The position numbers and the translations under genes are program-made. DNA of 26,478 bases, from contig CAVFDI010000020.1 in the NCBI GenBank assembly GCA_963621145.1, positions 1 through 26,478 of the forward strand, given 5' to 3'. Source of the stretch: W0P28-013 sp963621145. GTDB taxonomy: Bacteria > Bacteroidota > Bacteroidia > Bacteroidales > Paludibacteraceae. Below, piece after piece: positions 22,515-26,478 of the stretch; position 1 is the stretch's first letter; the number at the start of each line of letters is the position of its first letter. Under the pieces are notes generated by a model. The model saw nothing but the letters and a program-made list of their open reading frames with translations. It was not told the origin of the DNA and did no database searches.

Positions 22515-23261
22515 CTACATACTCATGCCGCCGCAGCAGTGGATTACTTGTCCGCTCACGTAACTCGAAAGGTCGCTGGCGAGGAAGGTTGCAACATTTG
22601 CTACATCGTCGGTGGTGCCAGCGCGGCGCAGGGGAATGGTTTTGACCCATTGTTCGCGCACTTCGTCGGACAGTTGGCGTGTCATTTCGGTGTCGATAAA
22701 GCCTGGCGCAATGCAGTTGGCGCGTATGCCGCGTGGTCCAATCTCTTTGGCTACCGATTTGGCGAGTGCAATCAGACCCGCTTTCGAGGCGGCGTAGTTG
22801 CACTGACCAGCGTTACCATTCACGCCCACCACCGAACTCATGTTGATGATGGAGCCGTTGCGTTGGCGCATCATTATTGGTGCAATGGCGTGGATAAAGT
22901 TGAATGCCGATTTCAGATTGACCGTCAGCACGGCGTCCCATTGTTGCTCGCTCATGCGCAGCAGCAAGCCGTCTTTGGTTATGCCAGCGTTGTTCACCAG
23001 CACGTCGATGTGACCAAAATCGGCATGAATTTGCTCGACTATGGCTTGTGTGGCAGCAAAATCGGCAGCATTCGAGGCGTAGGCGCGACATTTTACGCCC
23101 AGTGCTTCTATTTCTTTGCGAGTTTGCTCGGCTTGGTCGTTCAATTCCAAATCGGTGAAGGCAATGTCGGCACCTTCGGCAGCAAATTTCTGTGCTATGG
23201 CTTTGCCTATGCCACGCGCCGCTCCTGTGATGAGGGCAACTTTTCCTTGAAGTAAGTTCAT
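22515..23261 (-). CDS. fabG: 3-oxoacyl-[acyl-carrier-protein] reductase
   Basis: The NADPH-dependent ketoreductase of type II fatty-acid synthesis, cytoplasmic. It is a classical short-chain dehydrogenase of 248 residues. It has the nucleotide-binding motif TGAARGIGKA (12-21), NNAGITKD (90-97) and the catalytic set Asn115, Ser143, Tyr156 and Lys160 (SSVVG, YAASK). IAPGFIDTEM and the C-terminal GQVIHCCGGMSM are close to bacterial FabG. The cysteine pair just before the end is slightly unusual. The ATG is at 23259-23261. It lies 138 bp downstream of the methyltransferase in the same direction, with no clear -7 box between them. Other short-chain dehydrogenases share this fold, but the overall match to FabG is good. 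Confidence 0.93.
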   Translation of the reverse strand: MNLLQGKVALITGAARGIGKAIAQKFAAEGADIAFTDLELNDQAEQTRKEIEALGVKCRAYASNAADFAATQAIVEQIHADFGHIDVLVNNAGITKDGLLLRMSEQQWDAVLTVNLKSAFNFIHAIAPIMMRQRNGSIINMSSVVGVNGNAGQCNYAASKAGLIALAKSVAKEIGPRGIRANCIAPGFIDTEMTRQLSDEVREQWVKTIPLRRAGTTDDVANVATFLASDLSSYVSGQVIHCCGGMSM

Positions 23262-23356
23262 GTAATTTAGTTTGTAAAGTTTGAAAGTGATTTCTAAATT
23301 TCTAGTTTTCCAAGTTTTTTTTTGACTCTAAATGTCTTAATTCTAAATTCTCCTCA

Positions 23357-23402
23357 CTCCTAATTCCTAATTATCTTGCTACTTGCTACTTGCTACTTGC
23401 TA
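23357..23402. repeat. 7-bp arrays (CTCCTAA and CTTGCTA) overlapping the methyltransferase stop
   Basis: CTCCTAA and TTCCTAA (23357-23370) are the inverse of the TTAGGAG/TTAGGAA units at 26443-26478. Four perfect CTTGCTA units follow (23375-23402), and the stop codon of the methyltransferase (CTA on the plus strand, 23400-23402) is the end of the fourth. The CTTGCTA family recurs at 25871-25891. Confidence 0.93.
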
Positions 23403-24104
23403 CTTGAAAATGAGGAATATACACGGCACTTTACCAATTTCGGGCAGCGATTTTTTCCATTCGGCGAGGGTGCGTGTGCGAATGCTTTCGCCATCGCCCG
23501 TGATGTCGCGCGCAATGCAGAGTTTGGTTTGTGGGCGCAGTGTGCGGCACAATTCTTCCATCATTTGCTGATTGCGATAGGGTGTTTCGATGAAAATTTG
23601 CGTCTGATTTTCGGCATAAATGCGCTGTTCGAGCCTGCGAAGTGCTTGTGTGCGCTCGTTTTTCTCGATGGGCAGGTAGCCGTGAAAGGCGAAACTCTGT
23701 CCGTTGAAACCGCTGGCCATTATCGACATCAGAATGCTCGACGGACCGACCATCGGCACCACGCGTGCGCCCATTTTTTGCGCCACTGCCACCACATCGG
23801 CACCGGGATCGGCCACGGCGGGACAGCCTGCTTCGCTTATCACGCCCATGTCGAAACCCTGCTGCAGCGGCTGAACAAACGAGCCAATCTGCATGGCATC
23901 GGTGTGCTGGTTCAGTTCGTAGAATGTGAGCGAATCGATGTCTATCTCGCGGTCGACACGCTTCAGAAAACGCCGCGCCGTGCGCACATTTTCTACAATG
24001 AAATGTTTCAGTCGCACCACTACAGCGGTGTTACCGCTTGGCAACACATTTTCGAGCGGCGCACTGTCGCTCAAAACGGTCGGTATCAGATAGAGTGTAC
24101 CCAC
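23400..24104 (-). CDS. RsmI-like SAM-dependent methyltransferase (tetrapyrrole-methylase fold)
   Basis: Related to RsmI, which methylates the 2'-O of C1402 in 16S rRNA, but the substrate of this shorter group is not certain. The 234 residues begin GTLYLIPTVLSDSAP and contain GVISEAGCPAVADPGADVV, matching the SDAGTPLISDPG block of RsmI, then VGPSSILMSIMASGFNGQSFAFHGYLP and FIETPYRNQQMMEEL. The start is GTG at 24102-24104, forced by a stop two codons upstream; that stop is the TAA of the transporter gene, only 6 bp away. The pair is therefore probably one transcript. The last codons and the stop lie in the CTTGCTA array. Confidence 0.88.
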   Translation of the reverse strand: MGTLYLIPTVLSDSAPLENVLPSGNTAVVVRLKHFIVENVRTARRFLKRVDREIDIDSLTFYELNQHTDAMQIGSFVQPLQQGFDMGVISEAGCPAVADPGADVVAVAQKMGARVVPMVGPSSILMSIMASGFNGQSFAFHGYLPIEKNERTQALRRLEQRIYAENQTQIFIETPYRNQQMMEELCRTLRPQTKLCIARDITGDGESIRTRTLAEWKKSLPEIGKVPCIFLIFK

Positions 24105-24110
24105 GGTTCG

Positions 24111-25730
24111 TTATTTTTGCACGTTTGGCAATTCTAGTCCGAGACCTTTCTTCTTGTCCCATGCCTTCAGCACAAAACCGAGCAGCAGCGCAGCAATGCC
24201 AAGACAAGCCAACATTACGAGCGGCCAAGTGTAGTCGTATTCGTAAGGATTGGTTACGCCTTCGTTGGTGGCGTCGAGCACTTTGCCGATGAGCAGCGGG
24301 AAGAGCCACAAACCGATATTTTGAATCCAGAAGATGAGCGCGTAGGCCGAGCCGATAATTTTTTCGTCGACCAATTTCGGAACGCTAGGCCAAAGGGCGG
24401 CTGGAACGAGCGAGAACGATGCGCCAAGCACCAAAATGGTGATGTAAGCCACAACCACGCCACCAACGGCATTTCCTTTGAAACAAGGCAGCACAAATGC
24501 AAATGTGAGGTGGCACAAAATGAGCAACAGCGAACCGATGACCAGCATCGAGGCGGCTTTGCCTTTGTGGTCGACATAGTTGCCAAGCACAGGCGTGATG
24601 GCTACGGCCAACAGTGGGAATACGGCAAAAATTGTTTCGGCAGTGCCGCGCATATAGCCCATGTAGCAATAGCCCACGAGTGCCGCTACAGCCACCGCCA
24701 TCAGCGAGTATTTCACCGTCTTGTTTTTTACAAAATTGCTTGCGAATGCGCCCACAGCAACTACCAGCATTACCACATATTGAACGATGGCTACTTGGCT
24801 GCTAGCCCAGAACGAATCGGCTTCGGGAACGGAGAGCGACAGGTTGCACTGAAGCATGTTCACTGCATATTTTTGGAATGGGAAAATGGCAGAGTAGTAG
24901 AGTACGCAAAGCAGTGCTACGAGCCAAAATCCGCCGCTCGAGAGAATCTTGCCGATGTCGCTCACTTTGAAAGGATCGTCTTTCTCTTCGGCCTCGCCAG
25001 TTTGTGTATCGAGTTTTTTGTCCATGAAGAAATAGACCACAAACATGATGAGCGCAATGCAGAGTAGCACTACGCCAAACGCCACCGAGCGCGACACATC
25101 GACTGTTCCGCCCAAGCGTGCGAAGAAAGGCGAGAAAATCATGCAAGTGGCCACGCCCAAGCGCGCCAAAGCCATTTCGGAACCCATGGCCAAGGCGGTT
25201 TCGCGACCTTTGAACCATTTCACGATGCCGCGCGACACGGTGATGCCGCCCATTTCGGCACCGCAACCAAAAATCATGAAACCGATGGCGGCCAGTTTTG
25301 CCGATGCAGGCATGCCCTCGTAGAATGGCGAAACGCCCAATTCGTCGAACAGCGGCACATAATTAAGGTGTGTGGTGAACCATGCCTCGGCGCTACTGCC
25401 GATGAAAGCTTCGGAAATGGCAAAATACTTTATCAGCGCGCCAATCAGCATTACTGCACCCGAGAGCAGGGCTGTGAAACGCACGCCCATCTTGTCGAGA
25501 ATGATGCCCGCAAAAATCAAGAAAAATACGAATACATTGAGGAATGTTTCCGCGCCTTGCATGGTGCCAAATGCGGTCGAGTCCCAGCCGCGCTGGCTCT
25601 GCATCAAGTCTTTGATGGGCGACAAAATGTCCATGAAAATGTAGGCGCAAAACATGGCAAGCGCCAAAAGCAACAGCGCAGTCCAACGAGCCGCACTGCT
25701 GTCGCGTAGGGTTTGAATCTTTTCTACCAT
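24111..25730 (-). CDS. Major facilitator superfamily transporter, MFSD1-like
   Basis: An inner-membrane carrier of 539 residues with about 12 hydrophobic helices. The N-terminal half contains GIILDKMGVRF, a variant of the MFS loop motif (GxxxDRxGxR), and GAEMGGITVSRGIVKWFKGRETALAMGSEMALARLG, which resembles the MFSD1 group (WFKGKE...ARLG). From general knowledge that group includes a lysosomal dipeptide carrier, so peptides are a possible substrate here, but this is inference only. A soluble loop of about 25 acidic and lysine residues (DKKLDTQTGEAEEKDDPFK) joins the two halves. The ATG is at 25728-25730. The 165-bp leader holds 8-bp arrays and a palindrome. It is followed after 6 bp by the methyltransferase gene. 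Confidence 0.87.
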   Translation of the reverse strand: MVEKIQTLRDSSAARWTALLLLALAMFCAYIFMDILSPIKDLMQSQRGWDSTAFGTMQGAETFLNVFVFFLIFAGIILDKMGVRFTALLSGAVMLIGALIKYFAISEAFIGSSAEAWFTTHLNYVPLFDELGVSPFYEGMPASAKLAAIGFMIFGCGAEMGGITVSRGIVKWFKGRETALAMGSEMALARLGVATCMIFSPFFARLGGTVDVSRSVAFGVVLLCIALIMFVVYFFMDKKLDTQTGEAEEKDDPFKVSDIGKILSSGGFWLVALLCVLYYSAIFPFQKYAVNMLQCNLSLSVPEADSFWASSQVAIVQYVVMLVVAVGAFASNFVKNKTVKYSLMAVAVAALVGYCYMGYMRGTAETIFAVFPLLAVAITPVLGNYVDHKGKAASMLVIGSLLLILCHLTFAFVLPCFKGNAVGGVVVAYITILVLGASFSLVPAALWPSVPKLVDEKIIGSAYALIFWIQNIGLWLFPLLIGKVLDATNEGVTNPYEYDYTWPLVMLACLGIAALLLGFVLKAWDKKKGLGLELPNVQK

Positions 25731-25779
25731 AATTTTTTGACTTTAACTTTGACTAAAACTAAGACGATTTTAGATTGGG

Positions 25780-25803
25780 TTGATAAGTTGATATGTTGAT
25801 TTT
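25780..25803. repeat. 8-bp array TTGATAAG/TTGATATG/TTGATTTT
   Basis: Three 8-bp units share TTGAT, at 25780, 25788 and 25796, upstream of the MFS gene. They are related to the AAGTTGA units at 4427-4464. Confidence 0.55.
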
Positions 25804-25807
25804 TTCT

Positions 25808-25831
25808 GTTGAATCGTTGAATCGTTGAATC
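25808..25831. repeat. Perfect 8-bp array GTTGAATC x3
   Basis: Three identical GTTGAATC units at 25808, 25816 and 25824, followed by a broken fourth (GTTC) that runs into the palindrome at 25836. Confidence 0.9.
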
Positions 25832-25835
25832 GTTC

Positions 25836-25854
25836 GGACGCACGCGGTGCGTCC
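25836..25854. repeat. REP-like palindrome
   Basis: GGACGCAC (25836-25843), a GCG spacer and GTGCGTCC (25847-25854) form a perfect 8-bp inverted repeat, much richer in GC than its surroundings, followed by CTAC. It resembles short extragenic palindromes of many bacteria. It lies in the MFS leader, with no T-run close enough to make a normal terminator. Confidence 0.75.
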
Positions 25855-25870
25855 CTACTTTCACACTCTC

Positions 25871-25891
25871 TTGCTACTTGCTACTTGCTTC
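25871..25891. repeat. 7-bp array TTGCTAC/TTGCTTC
   Basis: Two perfect TTGCTAC units and one TTGCTTC. This is the same unit family, in the same orientation, as the array at 23375-23402 on the other side of the MFS-methyltransferase pair. Confidence 0.8.
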
Positions 25892-25900
25892 TTTTCGGTG

Positions 25901-25908
25901 CAAAATTA
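25901..25908 (-). promoter_or_regulatory. -7 box of a possible MFS-operon promoter
   Basis: The minus strand reads TAATTTTG, matching TAnnTTTG, about 170 bp before the MFS start. No -33 TTTG is seen 19-21 bp upstream. Confidence 0.4.
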
Positions 25909-25931
25909 CAATTTATTCGGCAAAAAATTGC

Positions 25932-25939
25932 TACCTTTG
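25932..25939 (+). promoter_or_regulatory. -7 box of the DUF456 gene promoter
   Basis: TACCTTTG is an exact -7 match, 29 bp before the DUF456 ATG. No good -33 element is seen. It is divergent from the -7 box at 25901. Confidence 0.5.
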
Positions 25940-25968
25940 TCTGATTTTTTGTACAAACAGCTTTTCCG

Positions 25969-26442
25969 ATGGATATTTTTCTGATTGTAGTTGGCGCTGT
26001 TTGCCTTTTGGCAGGGCTTGTAGGCGCTGTTGTACCTGTCATTCCGGGCGTGCCGCTTAGTTATGTTGGGCTGCTTTTGCTCGAATTTACAAGTTATCGA
26101 CCCTTTTCGCTCGCTTTCATGCTGATTTGGGCTGGCGTGGTAGTTGTGGTGCAACTGCTCGACACTTTTCTGCCAATGCTCACCACCAAATGGTCGGGCG
26201 GCAGCAAGGCGGGCGTGTGGGGTAGCACCATCGGACTGCTTTTGGGCTTTCTAGTCGGGCCATGGGGCATTGTGCTTGGACCATTTCTCGGTGCGCTGGT
26301 TGCCGAAATAATCGTTGGAAAAGAGTTCGTAACCGCTTTGAAATCGGGCTCGGCAGCGTTTCTCGGCTTCCTTGGCGGCACACTGGTAAAACTCATCGCC
26401 TCTGGATTGATGGTCTACTACTTTGTGGCGGCACTGATTTAG
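25969..26442 (+). CDS. DUF456-family membrane protein
   Basis: A small inner-membrane protein of unknown function. The 157 residues are almost entirely hydrophobic, with about four or five helices. They show the Gly/Pro-rich blocks of DUF456: VGAVVPVIPGVPLSYVGLLLL near the N-terminus, GSTIGLLLGFLVGPWGIVLGPFLGALVAEI in the middle, and a final GGTLVKLIASGLMVYYFV. Repeated small residues (Gly, Ala, Val) suggest tightly packed, glycine-zipper-like helices. The ATG at 25969 is 29 bp after a -7 box. The TAG stop is directly followed by a TTAGGAG array. It is divergent from the MFS gene; no functional link can be shown. Confidence 0.9.
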   Translation: MDIFLIVVGAVCLLAGLVGAVVPVIPGVPLSYVGLLLLEFTSYRPFSLAFMLIWAGVVVVVQLLDTFLPMLTTKWSGGSKAGVWGSTIGLLLGFLVGPWGIVLGPFLGALVAEIIVGKEFVTALKSGSAAFLGFLGGTLVKLIASGLMVYYFVAALI

Positions 26443-26478
26443 TTAGGAGTTAGGAATTAGGAGTTAGGAATTAGGAGT
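26443..26478 (+). repeat. 7-bp array TTAGGAG/TTAGGAA running off the window end
   Basis: Five perfect 7-bp units alternate TTAGGAG and TTAGGAA, starting directly after the DUF456 stop codon, and the window ends in the next unit. Each contains TAG in the sense direction. The inverse of the same units is at 23357-23370. Confidence 0.95.

Noticed and set aside
23357..23402. CRISPR-like array at the CTTGCTA units
   Set aside because: Units are contiguous 7-mers with no spacers, as in the other short arrays of the window.

Overview
The window looks like chromosomal DNA of a member of the Bacteroidetes, most likely order Bacteroidales. The evidence is promoters of the TTTG-N20-TAnnTTTG type, few Shine-Dalgarno sequences, a TonB receptor with an N-terminal carboxypeptidase-like domain, an alpha-amylase with a C-terminal type IX secretion (T9SS) sorting domain, and a rubrerythrin typical of anaerobes. 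Coding DNA is of moderate GC and the gaps are AT-rich. The genus cannot be read from the sequence. No rRNA, tRNA, CRISPR array or prophage was seen.

Layout. Position 1-51 holds the tail of an unknown + strand gene, followed by a hairpin terminator. Next come class II fructose-bisphosphate aldolase and rubrerythrin on the minus strand, then a PcrA/UvrD helicase and a TonB-dependent receptor on the plus strand. An ECF sigma factor, chorismate synthase, a SlyD-type isomerase and LptD follow on the minus strand. Divergent from lptD are an Amidase_3 cell-wall amidase, an MCE/MlaD-like protein, DnaA and a MiaA-type tRNA prenyltransferase, all plus. A DUF4143 ATPase sits between two terminators and is flanked by a perfect 74-bp direct repeat. 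Then come the secreted alpha-amylase, FabG, an RsmI-like methyltransferase and an MFS transporter (minus), and a DUF456 membrane protein (plus). At 26443 the window runs out inside a 7-bp repeat array.

How the genes fit together. Most are housekeeping. LptD, the amidase and the MCE protein all serve the cell envelope. DnaA and the helicase serve DNA metabolism. FabG, AroC and the aldolase are central metabolism. The amylase is a stand-alone secreted enzyme with no SusC/SusD pair beside it. The MFS transporter and the methyltransferase are 6 bp apart and are probably co-transcribed.

Two signals are not explained by ordinary gene content. (1) A 74-bp perfect direct repeat brackets the DUF4143 ATPase gene and appears to supply part of its promoter, so the unit looks like a mobile or excisable cassette. 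(2) Many gaps contain short tandem arrays of 7- or 8-bp units. The same unit families recur at separated sites in both orientations. At six genes the arrays abut or overlap the stop codon and carry a stop codon in the sense strand of every unit or nearly every unit.
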